Below, one piece after another: positions 24,794 through 33,580 of a stretch of 64,000 nucleotides of DNA. Source of the DNA: Denitrificimonas sp034006605 (GTDB taxonomy: Bacteria; Pseudomonadota; Gammaproteobacteria; Pseudomonadales; Pseudomonadaceae); assembly GCA_034006605.1 (NCBI GenBank), contig JAVESM010000001.1:256343-320342 (forward strand), in the 5' to 3' direction. Made by a program: the position numbers and the translations under genes. Below the pieces are notes generated by a model. It was not told where the DNA came from, did no database searches, and saw only the letters and a list, made by a program, of their open reading frames with translations. Positions within the stretch are counted from its first letter, which is position 1; each line of letters starts with the position of its first letter.

Positions 24794-26032
24794 TCAGTGC
24801 CAACGCTTAAATATTAAAGACGTATTGATTCCACCAAAGGCAAAGTTATTATTCATCACATACTCATGGCTCATTCGGCGCGGTAGCTGTAAGTAATCTA
24901 ATCTGCCACAGCGCTCATCAATATTGTTCAAATTCAAAGTATGAATGTACAAATCGTTATTCAGCATTTCAATACTGAACCACGACTCTAAAGCACCACA
25001 AGCGCCCAAAGTATGACCTAAAAAGCTTTTCTGCGAACTGATTGGCATCTGCTCACCAAACAAACAACTGGTCGCTTGGGTTTCTGCAATGTCGCCATGC
25101 AAGGTGGCCGTGCCATGACCGTTCACATAGCCAATCGCCGAAGAGGGAATACCTGCATCATCTAAAGCCAATTGCATGGCAATTTGCATCGTATCTTTTT
25201 CCGGCTTGGTCACATGCGCACCATCAGCATTGCTACCAAAACCAACCACCTCAGCATAAATATGCGCACCACGAGCCAAAGCATGCTCCAGCTCCTCAAG
25301 TACCAACATGCCCGCACCTTCACCAATCACCAAACCATCACGGTCTGCATCATAAGGACTCGGCGAGGTATGCGGCGCATCATTCTTAAGACTGGTGGCA
25401 TATAAAGCATCAAACACCATCGCTTCAGTTGGGCACAGCTCTTCTGCACCACCGGCTAACATCAACGGTAAACGACCAAACTTAATGGCCTCATAGGCAT
25501 AACCAATACCTTGGCTACCACTGGTACAGGCACTGGAAGTTGGTAGAATGCGCCCTTTGAGACCGAAAAAAATACTCACGTTAGCCGCGGTTGTGTGCGG
25601 CATCATGCGCACATAAGAATTGGCATTTAAACCATGCGCTACAGAGTTAATCAGCATGCTACCAAAGGCCTTAATGTCTTCAGTACTACCGGTGGAGGAA
25701 CCACTGGCAACGCCCATACGACCATCTTTAATACTTGGATCATCCAATAATCCTGCATCAGCTAGCGCCCGCTCTGCAGCATAAACGGCATAACGCGATA
25801 CCGGCCCCATACTGCGCAATTGCTTACGCGTCCAATGCCCCGGCACAATAAAATTATCTACCGGACCACCTAAGCGTGTATTCAACTCGCTAAAGCGATC
25901 CCATTCACTCATATAACGAATACCACTGCGATTATTGCAAAAATTCTCGCTGATCTGCTGCCATGAATCGCCCAAGGACGTCAGGCCACCCATACCCGTC
26001 ACCACAACCCGTTTAAATCCGTTCATCAGCAT
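24794..26032 (-). CDS. apeR: Aryl polyene beta-ketoacyl-ACP synthase (ApeR-like)
   Basis: Ketosynthase of 412 residues that extends or primes the polyene chain on the cluster's ACPs. FabF-type catalytic triad is intact: Cys in TSSACTSGSQGIGYAYEAI, His in NGHGTATLHGDIAET and His in KSFLGHTLGACGALES. It is the last gene of the APE operon, overlapping the reductase gene by 7 bases, the position ApeR has in the Escherichia coli cluster. Its gene order and sequence separate it from housekeeping fabF. The role relative to the second ketosynthase (27197-28417) is from knowledge of the E. coli system. Confidence 0.85.
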   Translation of the reverse strand: MLMNGFKRVVVTGMGGLTSLGDSWQQISENFCNNRSGIRYMSEWDRFSELNTRLGGPVDNFIVPGHWTRKQLRSMGPVSRYAVYAAERALADAGLLDDPSIKDGRMGVASGSSTGSTEDIKAFGSMLINSVAHGLNANSYVRMMPHTTAANVSIFFGLKGRILPTSSACTSGSQGIGYAYEAIKFGRLPLMLAGGAEELCPTEAMVFDALYATSLKNDAPHTSPSPYDADRDGLVIGEGAGMLVLEELEHALARGAHIYAEVVGFGSNADGAHVTKPEKDTMQIAMQLALDDAGIPSSAIGYVNGHGTATLHGDIAETQATSCLFGEQMPISSQKSFLGHTLGACGALESWFSIEMLNNDLYIHTLNLNNIDERCGRLDYLQLPRRMSHEYVMNNNFAFGGINTSLIFKRWH

Positions 26033-26754
26033 AATCCACCATTTACAGCAATCACTTGCCGAGTAATATAAGCCGCCTCAGTGGACATTAGGAAATTCAC
26101 TACACCCGCCACTTCTTCAGGGGTGCCCATACGTTGTGCGGGAATCATTTTCATCATTTCCTCAACCGGCACATGCTCATCAAGCATCGCCGTATCAATC
26201 AATCCAGGTGCCACACAATTCACCGTGATACGGCGCTTTGCCAACTCCACAGCTAAGGCTTTTGCTGCACCAATCACCCCCGCTTTAGAAGCGCTATAAT
26301 TGACCTGTCCGCGATTGCCAATCAAGCCAGACACCGAGGTGATACAAACGATTCGCCCAGGTTTACGGCGGCGCACCAAGGGCATACTAATTGGATGTAA
26401 AACATTATAAAAACCATCAAGATTGGTGCGCAATACACTGTCCCAATCATCTTCAGTTAACGCTGGGAAGGCACCATCTCGGGTCAAGCCCGCATTACAG
26501 ACCACACCATACCAGCAGCCGTCACGCTCCATCGCGGCTTCAAGTTGCTCGCGCGCAGCGTGCCGGTCCGCAATATCAAATTGCAAAATATTGGCATGCT
26601 GACCGAATCCTGCAATTTCTTCGGCAACAGCTTCAGCTTCAGCGCGCCCATTCCGGCAATGCAAGGTTAAGTCATAACCAGACTGCGCCAAACGTAAGGC
26701 AATTGCACGGCCAATGCCGCGACTTGACCCAGTGACTAAAATACGCTCACTCAT
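26026..26754 (-). CDS. apeQ: Aryl polyene 3-ketoacyl-ACP reductase (ApeQ-like)
   Basis: Short-chain dehydrogenase of 242 residues (FabG family) that reduces the beta-keto group in each elongation cycle. NADPH-binding motif TGSSRGIGRA at the N-terminus, CNAG, and catalytic Ser142, Tyr153 and Lys157 (YSASKAG). It overlaps neighbours on both sides by a few bases, so it belongs to the single APE operon. Confidence 0.9.
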   Translation of the reverse strand: MSERILVTGSSRGIGRAIALRLAQSGYDLTLHCRNGRAEAEAVAEEIAGFGQHANILQFDIADRHAAREQLEAAMERDGCWYGVVCNAGLTRDGAFPALTEDDWDSVLRTNLDGFYNVLHPISMPLVRRRKPGRIVCITSVSGLIGNRGQVNYSASKAGVIGAAKALAVELAKRRITVNCVAPGLIDTAMLDEHVPVEEMMKMIPAQRMGTPEEVAGVVNFLMSTEAAYITRQVIAVNGGLC

Positions 26755-27203
26755 GGCTGTGGTTCCTGAAAATAACTTGCCACATTGGGTGGCCGATACA
26801 CATTTAAGCGGGCTTCTACATAAATATCAGCACCGCGCAAGTAACACTCAAACACGCCCATACCTGAATCATCTTCCAGCGAGCAAATCGCTTCTATCTG
26901 CAATTGTGCGCCGAGAGGAAAACGCGCAACGTTACATTGATACTTACGCGTACCCAGTAAAAAACCTAACTCGATTTTGTCACCTCGGCGCTTTGCCCTT
27001 ACACCAGCATACGCCGCAATACTTTGCGCCATCAGCTCAACACCCAGCCATGCAGGATAACTACCGTCAGCTTGATTAAATAAGCCACCACTACGCACCT
27101 GTAGGTGCGTGACAATGCGCTCCTCATCACACCGCTCAATGCTATCAAGCAAAATCATGTCACCCGCGTGCGGTAACAACTCAGCAAGCGGCCAGCTCAG
27201 CAT
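26751..27203 (-). CDS. apeP: Aryl polyene hot-dog dehydratase (ApeP-like)
   Basis: Hot-dog fold protein of 150 residues, related to FabZ/FabA, which removes water from the beta-hydroxy intermediate. N-terminal LLPHAGDMILLDSIERCD carries the conserved His, and the central helix GVELMAQSIAAYAGVRAKRRG the other conserved face. In E. coli, ApeP forms a heterodimer with ApeI; here the ApeI-like domain is fused to the ligase encoded at 36802-38481. Overlaps the reductase gene by four bases. Confidence 0.85.
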   Translation of the reverse strand: MLSWPLAELLPHAGDMILLDSIERCDEERIVTHLQVRSGGLFNQADGSYPAWLGVELMAQSIAAYAGVRAKRRGDKIELGFLLGTRKYQCNVARFPLGAQLQIEAICSLEDDSGMGVFECYLRGADIYVEARLNVYRPPNVASYFQEPQP

Positions 27204-28417
27204 GGCGCCTCTCCTAAAATTAAACTGGTGTTATTACCACCAAACGCAAAAGAATTACTCATTAGCCAGCGCGACCCCATAATAGCCAAGCGCTGTTGAC
27301 GGTCACATAACTGAATCGGTGCCAGCGCCTCATCCACACAACCATCCCAAATATGCGCAGGTAACAAAGCCTGTGGATTATACTCAGGATGCAAACTCAA
27401 CCAACAAAAGGCCGCTTCCAATGCGCCAGCCGCACCTAACGTATGTCCGGTCATGGGTTTAGTCGATGAACAGGGCACTCTATCGGCAAACACACGATAA
27501 ACTGCGTGAGACTCCATCGCATCATTGTGCTGAGTCGCAGTACCATGCAAATTAATGTAGCTGATCGCGCGAGCGGGCAACTGTGCATCCGCTAACGCGG
27601 CACGCATCGCCTGACTCGCACCTAAGCCTTGTGGCTGCGGCGCAGAAATATGATACGCATCCGAACTGGCACCCACTCCAGCTAATAGTGGAGCGCTATT
27701 ACGCGTAGATAAGGCCTCACGCGTCATCAGAAACAGCGCAGCTCCTTCACCAATATTGATACCGTGACGGTTAAGCGAAAAGGGATTGCATAAATCAGCG
27801 GACAAGGCTTCTAAACTACTGAAACCATTTAAGGTTAATCGACACAAACTGTCAGCACCGCCACACAATACGGCATCACATAAACCCGCTTTTAGCATTC
27901 TTTGTGCGCTAATCAAAGCACGCGCACCTGAAGTGCAAGCAGTAGAAATACTGTAACTTGGACCACTGAGCTGCAACCATCGACTTAAAAAAACTGCAGG
28001 ATCAGCCAGCTCTTGCTGATGGTAGTTATAAACCGTTGGAAAAACGTCATTATTGCGAGCACGCTCAGCGATATGCAGCCCTGCCTCATGGATGCCGCTA
28101 GTGCTGGTACCAATGATCACCGCCACGCGCTGGCGGCCATAACGCTCAACCACAGCGTTAATATCTTCAATAATCTGTAATGCAGCAGCCATCAGTAATT
28201 GATTATTGCGTGTGGCATGCACCTGCAAATACTCGTCCAACTCAGGCAGTGCAACTTGCACCTGACCACACAACAGAGTTTGCTCTGGCACCCAATCAAA
28301 CACCGGCTGCATACCTGAACAATCACCAGCAAACAATCCTTGCGCCACACTGGTTTTATCATGCCCCAGCGCACAATTAAGGCCTAGGGCTTGTAAATAC
28401 ATGGTCATGGCTGCCAC
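27197..28417 (-). CDS. apeO: Aryl polyene beta-ketoacyl-ACP synthase (ApeO-like)
   Basis: Second ketosynthase of the cluster, 406 residues, with an intact triad: Cys in ISTACTSGARALISAQRML, His in NLHGTATQHNDAMES and His in KPMTGHTLGAAGALEA. In the E. coli APE system, ApeO pairs with the chain-length factor ApeC, encoded here at the other end of the operon. Its start overlaps the lipoprotein gene by 13 bases and its end overlaps the dehydratase by 7. Assignment as O rather than R is by position. Confidence 0.82.
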   Translation of the reverse strand: MAAMTMYLQALGLNCALGHDKTSVAQGLFAGDCSGMQPVFDWVPEQTLLCGQVQVALPELDEYLQVHATRNNQLLMAAALQIIEDINAVVERYGRQRVAVIIGTSTSGIHEAGLHIAERARNNDVFPTVYNYHQQELADPAVFLSRWLQLSGPSYSISTACTSGARALISAQRMLKAGLCDAVLCGGADSLCRLTLNGFSSLEALSADLCNPFSLNRHGINIGEGAALFLMTREALSTRNSAPLLAGVGASSDAYHISAPQPQGLGASQAMRAALADAQLPARAISYINLHGTATQHNDAMESHAVYRVFADRVPCSSTKPMTGHTLGAAGALEAAFCWLSLHPEYNPQALLPAHIWDGCVDEALAPIQLCDRQQRLAIMGSRWLMSNSFAFGGNNTSLILGEAPC

Positions 28418-28896
28418 TCCATTTGTTCAACCTGCAACGTCTGCTCTGCGTTAAAAATAATCTGCCATTGCCCTGTCTCACCGTATAACACTTGCCAGCC
28501 ATTGGCTAAAGCGCGCTGCTGCTTCGATAGCGTGACACCTGGATACTGTTGCTGTAGATGCTCATTATCAGTCAAAGCAAACAATAAACCAGCGAACCAT
28601 TGGCGCGCATATGGATGCGGCGGTAAGAGCCCATCCGCATGCCAAGCATCATCACTAAGAATCTGCCGCGCCTGTGGCATGCCCAGCCCATCGAACAGTG
28701 AAAAACGTAAAGCTGCTGCTTCACGCTGAATCACCACAATCGCATCGCGGCTGAATCCAGCCTCTTGATAACGCAAATGCAACTGTAACGGTAGCTGTAC
28801 ATCCTGCAGGGGCTGTCCCTGCACAGGCAAGGGCAATCTTGTGCTGCACGCCGTTAACACTAATATAGAGAACAGCACACCCAGCGCTCGTATCAT
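28405..28896 (-). CDS. apeN: DUF3261 outer-membrane lipoprotein (ApeN-like)
   Basis: Lipoprotein of 163 residues. Signal sequence ends in the lipobox LTAC (lipidated Cys17). The remainder is a LolB/LolA-like beta-rich domain (RYQEAGFSRDAIVVIQREAAALRFSLFDGLGMPQARQI). Presumed to work with the LolA-like carrier and the MMPL exporter to place the pigment in the outer membrane. Overlaps the oxidoreductase gene by four bases. Confidence 0.8.
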   Translation of the reverse strand: MIRALGVLFSILVLTACSTRLPLPVQGQPLQDVQLPLQLHLRYQEAGFSRDAIVVIQREAAALRFSLFDGLGMPQARQILSDDAWHADGLLPPHPYARQWFAGLLFALTDNEHLQQQYPGVTLSKQQRALANGWQVLYGETGQWQIIFNAEQTLQVEQMEWQP

Positions 28897-30158
28897 TTAT
28901 CTAGCAGCTCTTGTGGTCCGCACAACTCAGCCAACACCCGTAAACGACGGCGTGAGTCAGAGACATAAGGATTTGTTTCATCCCAAGCGTAGCCGGCCAA
29001 AATCGAGCAGACCATGCGGCGAATATCCGGCTGCGCTTTTTCGTAATAAATAACATCTTGGAATGAGGTGTCGTACCAGCCTTCCACATACGTACGGAAA
29101 GTATCCACCCCACGCTTGAGTGGAATAGCAAATTCAGTTTCCCAGTCCACCGTTTCACCACGCAACTGACGATCAAGCACCGCCGCGGCCATACTGGATG
29201 AACGCATGCCAATGGTCACGCCGGAAGAGAACACCGGATCCAAAAACTCAGCGGCATTACCCAACAAGGCAAAGCCTTTACCGTGCAAAGTTTTTACGTT
29301 AGCTGAGTAACCACCCATCGTACGGAACGGCTGGTCCCAGACCGCATTTTTAAAGATACGCCGCAGGTTTGGCGCTTCATTAACAAAGGCTTGCAGGCAT
29401 TCTTGTAAGGCTTCTGGCCGGCCTGCATAGCGCTCCTCTTTCGCCACCACACCCATCGAGCAATACCCATCACTAAAAGGAATACTCCAATACCAAACAT
29501 CACGCATCTGCGGGTGAGTGGTGATCAGAATTTTCTCACGATTAAAGGTGGGGTCATCAATACAATCGCGTACATGGGTAAATACCGCTTTGCGCACCGG
29601 AAATGTCGAAGGTACTTCTAAGTCTAATAAACGTGGCAATACGCGGCCATAGCCACTGGCATCCAAAACAAAAGCGCAGGTTATCTGATACTGACTGCCA
29701 TCTGTTAAACGACGGACATACAGGCGTGGTTGCTCACCAGAAAAATCCACTTGAATGATTTCTTCTTCATAGCGAATCTGCACGCCTTGCGCTTGCGCCT
29801 GATCAGCCAATAATTTATCAAAATCAGCACGACGTACTTGATAAGTACTGCCTTTACCTGGAGTAAAGGTGTCGCGAAAATCAAATTCACTGTAGCGCTC
29901 ACCCCAACCAAAAGCAGCGCCGTGTTTCACTTGAAAACCAGCGGCTTGTACAGCTTCGAGCATGCCGGCTTCTTCAATAAAGTCGAGACAATGCGAGAGC
30001 AAACTTTCACCAATTGAAAAGCGTGGAAACAGCTGACGCTCCAAGACTAAAACCTCATGGCCTTTACGCCGCAAAATAGCCGCAGCAATCGCACCTGAAG
30101 GCCCTGCGCCAATCACCACCACCTGATGCTGCTCAACCATTTCATCTAAAAGTGTCAT
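28893..30158 (-). CDS. Flavin-dependent halogenase-like oxidoreductase of the APE cluster
   Basis: FAD enzyme of 421 residues. N-terminal dinucleotide-binding motif GAGPSG at 17-22. It also has the two hallmarks of flavin-dependent halogenases: WYWSIP at 222-227 (the WxWxIP motif) and Lys78 in FQVKHGAAFGWG, where halogenases carry the lysine that guides HOX. This is more than is needed for an ordinary monooxygenase, so halogenation of the aryl head or the polyene is likely, as in the brominated xanthomonadins of Xanthomonas. It has no counterpart in the E. coli APE cluster. An alternative is a reductase of the geranylgeranyl type, which shares part of the fold. Confidence 0.8.
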   Translation of the reverse strand: MTLLDEMVEQHQVVVIGAGPSGAIAAAILRRKGHEVLVLERQLFPRFSIGESLLSHCLDFIEEAGMLEAVQAAGFQVKHGAAFGWGERYSEFDFRDTFTPGKGSTYQVRRADFDKLLADQAQAQGVQIRYEEEIIQVDFSGEQPRLYVRRLTDGSQYQITCAFVLDASGYGRVLPRLLDLEVPSTFPVRKAVFTHVRDCIDDPTFNREKILITTHPQMRDVWYWSIPFSDGYCSMGVVAKEERYAGRPEALQECLQAFVNEAPNLRRIFKNAVWDQPFRTMGGYSANVKTLHGKGFALLGNAAEFLDPVFSSGVTIGMRSSSMAAAVLDRQLRGETVDWETEFAIPLKRGVDTFRTYVEGWYDTSFQDVIYYEKAQPDIRRMVCSILAGYAWDETNPYVSDSRRRLRVLAELCGPQELLDK

Positions 30159-30256
30159 TTCAATTTCTCATTAAAATAGAGTAACCATTGCTGGTGCAGG
30201 CCCAAGCAACATCATCAACAACCCAAAAACAATAACAATAGGCTCAATGTAAACAC

Positions 30257-32593
30257 TTATCTTGTAAGCGATAACGGCCGCGCAGCCCATGGCGCAAATA
30301 GAAAACTAAAGACCAAACCTAAACTCACCGCCAGACCAAAACTACTGACGGCAGGGGTGCTCGAGAGCGCCAGCAAGCCAAAAGACAACCATGTTGTCAC
30401 TGCCGCAAGTAAGGTCCCTAATAAGCTGGTGGCCGCCCCCCCCACACCTTCATAGATGATAATTGCGTAATCAACACCAATCGCGGTGACCAACAACAAA
30501 CCAAACACACTGAACAATGTCAAAGTTTGTCCCATCCAGCCTAAACAAGCAGCAGCAGTCAAAGCTGCCAATAACGAGATACTAAGCGTACGTAAGGCAC
30601 CACGCCAACCTAAAGCCATCGCTAAAACTACAAAAATAACGCCACTGGCCAGCACTTTTAACCACAAAGCATGGCTTTGCGTTTGTTTAAATAACTGATT
30701 GAGTTCAGCGGGGCGATCAATCCATTGCACAAAAGCAAATTGCTCAGCCAGCTCACTGAACACAGCCACTTGGCTTAAACCTTGTAAGCTGACAATTGCC
30801 GCATACTGTCCGTGCTGTTGACCCAACCATAATGGCCGCCAAACTTCACCCAGCGGTCCATTTAAACTGTCCTCCACTGAGCGTGACGGCAGGTTTTCTA
30901 ATCCACTTAATTCAGCCTGCAATGCTTCTAGAGACACACCCGCCGTCAACAAGGGCGCTAATGCGCTCTGCGGTATTTGCGCCACAGCTTGAGCTAAACT
31001 CGGCTGCCCAACAAGACCCGCCACATACTGGTGTGGCGATTGATAGCTACGTAAATCACCCGCCTGCTGCAAAGCATGTAAGTGTAATTCTAAAGTCTGT
31101 AAGTGACCGAGCAACTGCTCAACATCAATGCCTTTAACCAAGAAAAATTGGCTGGTCGGTTGATAACCCGTCAGCTCGGCAATGCGCTGAGCATCCTCCA
31201 ATAAAACTGGAGAAGCACTGACCCACTGGCGTACATCATCATGGCGATTGAGTTGCATAATGCCCGCTATCGAAAACACCAGCAGTGCCAACAGTAATCG
31301 ACGACTGGATACTCGACGGAGCAGAGCAGTACGTCCGTTTAAAAACATCTGCATCCACACTAAAGGTTGCTGCCAAGGTTGCAGTTGGCGATGGCGCAAC
31401 AGCCAAGGCAAACAACAGACAGTGCAGACATAAGCCGCGATTAGACCTGCCACTGAAAAAACCGCAACCTGACTCAAGGCAGGGAAGGGGGTGAACGCCA
31501 AAGCCAGATAACCGATAGCATTGGTTAACACACCTAAACTTAAGCCCGGCAGAGTCGCCCGTAGCACCGCCCAACTGCGCCAAGGCTGCAACGTCCACGC
31601 TTTAGATAAGTAATGCATCGGAAAATCAATGGTCACACCAATTAAGCTGGCGCCTAACACTAAAGTCAGCACATGGATGTGTCCAAACACCGCGACACAA
31701 GCCGTTAGCCCAACCCATAAGCCAAACAGCGCCGGCAATAACGCCACTAAGCTGCTGGCGCTGCGCCACAGCGCAACAATTAACAGCAATGAACCCAATA
31801 ACGATAAACCACCGAGCCATTGCATTTCACTTGCAGCTTGTGTTTTGCCTTGCGCGGCAAAAAGTAAACCACTGCTGGCGAGCAATTCACCGCCATCAGC
31901 CGTTAATGCCATACGCGCTTGCTGCACCTGCTCAGCCACCTGCAACGCAACCGAGCCACTAAAAGCGCTGTCATGCGTACGCGCACGTAACAACAACCAG
32001 TGTTGACCAGCATCTTCAACAAACAAATAGCCACTGCTATCGACTTGTACTCGGCTATCAAGTTGGATATTTTTTTGGATTTTTGCACTGAGTCCGAGCC
32101 AATCTTGCTCAGGACTTACTAACGCAAAGCCATTGAGCGGATCAAACAACTCGGCTAAACGTTGTTGAAAATAAAGTTCAGGTTGCGTGGCGAGTTGCTG
32201 ACGTACCGCCAATGGTAACAAATTACTGCGATCGGCCAATAACTGCTGACGCACGGCGGGAAGGTCGAGGCTGAGCTGGCTATCCACCTGCTGGTAAATA
32301 CCGCTAGCGCGCCACTGCTGAGCCAATTGCTCGGCAAAAATCTGAGCCGCTGGTGCGCCATCAGGATGGCGCAGCAACACAATTAACTCACGGTCCAGCG
32401 GCTCTTGCATACGCTGCTGAGCAAAATCTTGCAGCGAATCCGTTGTACCCTGCGGCAAGATATCCAATAAGCTCGCGCTAATGGGTGCAGCACCACGCCA
32501 CTGCCAAGCACTGAGCACAGTTAAGCTCAGCAACAGAATTAAAAATAGTTTAGGTAAACCACGCTCAAGGTTGAAATGCATGCTGTTCATCAT
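30257..32593 (-). CDS. apeM: MMPL/RND-family exporter (ApeM-like)
   Basis: Inner-membrane transporter of 778 residues with about 12 helices in two repeats, each preceded by a large periplasmic domain (about 35-245 and 435-615). Hallmark GASLIGVTIDFPMHYLSKAW and, in the second half, TAIGVDYAIIIYEG supply the acidic residues of the proton relay. Predicted to pass the lipid-linked polyene out of the inner membrane. It overlaps the LolA-like gene by 29 bases; a 98-bp gap with no clear terminator separates it from the oxidoreductase gene downstream. A start at 32581 (MHFNLERGLPKL) is also possible. Confidence 0.88.
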   Translation of the reverse strand: MMNSMHFNLERGLPKLFLILLLSLTVLSAWQWRGAAPISASLLDILPQGTTDSLQDFAQQRMQEPLDRELIVLLRHPDGAPAAQIFAEQLAQQWRASGIYQQVDSQLSLDLPAVRQQLLADRSNLLPLAVRQQLATQPELYFQQRLAELFDPLNGFALVSPEQDWLGLSAKIQKNIQLDSRVQVDSSGYLFVEDAGQHWLLLRARTHDSAFSGSVALQVAEQVQQARMALTADGGELLASSGLLFAAQGKTQAASEMQWLGGLSLLGSLLLIVALWRSASSLVALLPALFGLWVGLTACVAVFGHIHVLTLVLGASLIGVTIDFPMHYLSKAWTLQPWRSWAVLRATLPGLSLGVLTNAIGYLALAFTPFPALSQVAVFSVAGLIAAYVCTVCCLPWLLRHRQLQPWQQPLVWMQMFLNGRTALLRRVSSRRLLLALLVFSIAGIMQLNRHDDVRQWVSASPVLLEDAQRIAELTGYQPTSQFFLVKGIDVEQLLGHLQTLELHLHALQQAGDLRSYQSPHQYVAGLVGQPSLAQAVAQIPQSALAPLLTAGVSLEALQAELSGLENLPSRSVEDSLNGPLGEVWRPLWLGQQHGQYAAIVSLQGLSQVAVFSELAEQFAFVQWIDRPAELNQLFKQTQSHALWLKVLASGVIFVVLAMALGWRGALRTLSISLLAALTAAACLGWMGQTLTLFSVFGLLLVTAIGVDYAIIIYEGVGGAATSLLGTLLAAVTTWLSFGLLALSSTPAVSSFGLAVSLGLVFSFLFAPWAARPLSLTR

Positions 32594-33158
32594 CCAACAG
32601 CGCGTTGTCCGCTTGGCTGTTTAACATCCGCATCACGGTGCGATCGCCCTGGGTTTCATGCAGCTCAATACGCTCAACCAGCGCACCACCGTGAATTTCA
32701 ATCACTTTAAATATTTGCTGCAAAAACAAAGCCTTAGGCAAAAGATTTAGATGCCATTGCTCTGCATTACCCTGCAATTGCAGGGTAAAATCAGCATCTA
32801 AAGCCTGTTGATCACCTTGCAACACAGCTAAAAACAAGCGGCTTTGCCGTGCCGCCACACTTTGCCCTGGTTGAGTCTGCCAGCCATTATCCGTCAACAA
32901 GGCCACACCTTGCGCATCAATGCGGTACGTCTGGGCAAAAGGCTGCTGCACTTTCCACAACAACCCCTGCTGTTTAGATAAAACATACTGACCATGACTG
33001 CTGAGCGGCATAGCCAGACTGCGCAAATGTTTTTCTTGCACAAACTCACCGCGTACCACCTCGGCAGCCGCCAATTGCTGGGCCAGCTGTGCACTGTCAA
33101 AAGCCCACAAGCGCGAACTGATTAACAGCAAGCACAACAGCCAAGGCAGCTGTCTCAC
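32565..33158 (-). CDS. apeL: LolA-like lipoprotein carrier (ApeL-like)
   Basis: Periplasmic carrier of 197 residues with a signal peptide (1-19, ending RLWA) and a LolA fold (EVVRGEFVQEKHLRSLAMPLSSHGQYVLSKQQGLLWKVQQPFAQTYRID). APE clusters almost always encode such a protein beside the MMPL exporter, which suggests it ferries the pigment across the periplasm rather than lipoproteins in general. Overlaps both neighbours. Confidence 0.85.
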   Translation of the reverse strand: MRQLPWLLCLLLISSRLWAFDSAQLAQQLAAAEVVRGEFVQEKHLRSLAMPLSSHGQYVLSKQQGLLWKVQQPFAQTYRIDAQGVALLTDNGWQTQPGQSVAARQSRLFLAVLQGDQQALDADFTLQLQGNAEQWHLNLLPKALFLQQIFKVIEIHGGALVERIELHETQGDRTVMRMLNSQADNALLDDEQHAFQP

Positions 33159-33580
33159 TGAATCGCCTTGCGCACAGCGTCTTGGAAAATATCAGGGGTA
33201 ACAAACTGCATCTCACCCTCAGCCATGGCTACCGCAACCTGTACGGATAAGCCTCGAGTTAAACGCTCACCTGTTGCTGTATCGAAAATCAAATAATTAA
33301 TTTTCAAACGGCTTTCCCACTCAACCAAATCGGCTTGCACGGTAATCTGCTGACCAAAGCGGGCCCCTTGCATGTAGCGCACTTGAATATCCACCACCGG
33401 CCAGGCATAACCAGAATCACGCATTTGTGTGTAGTTATGACCAATCTTATCCAGCAATGCACAACGCGCTACCTCAAAGTATTTAATGTAATGGCCATGC
33501 CACACCACGTCCATCATATCCACATCAAAAAACGGCACTTGCATAGTGACCGTTTCCTGCAATACACCTTTTTTACGCAT
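33155..33580 (-). CDS. apeK: Hot-dog acyl-CoA/ACP thioesterase (ApeK-like)
   Basis: 4-Hydroxybenzoyl-CoA-type thioesterase of 141 residues. The signature VPFFDVDMMDVVWHGHYIKYFEVARCALLDKIG includes the catalytic Asp within the conserved D-x-x-x-x-V-W/Y-H motif. It probably releases or edits the aryl polyene acyl chain. The start chosen, at 33580 (MRKKGVLQETVTMQVPFFD), overlaps the lyase stop by eight bases; a start at 33652 would run deep into the lyase gene. Confidence 0.82.
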   Translation of the reverse strand: MRKKGVLQETVTMQVPFFDVDMMDVVWHGHYIKYFEVARCALLDKIGHNYTQMRDSGYAWPVVDIQVRYMQGARFGQQITVQADLVEWESRLKINYLIFDTATGERLTRGLSVQVAVAMAEGEMQFVTPDIFQDAVRKAIQ

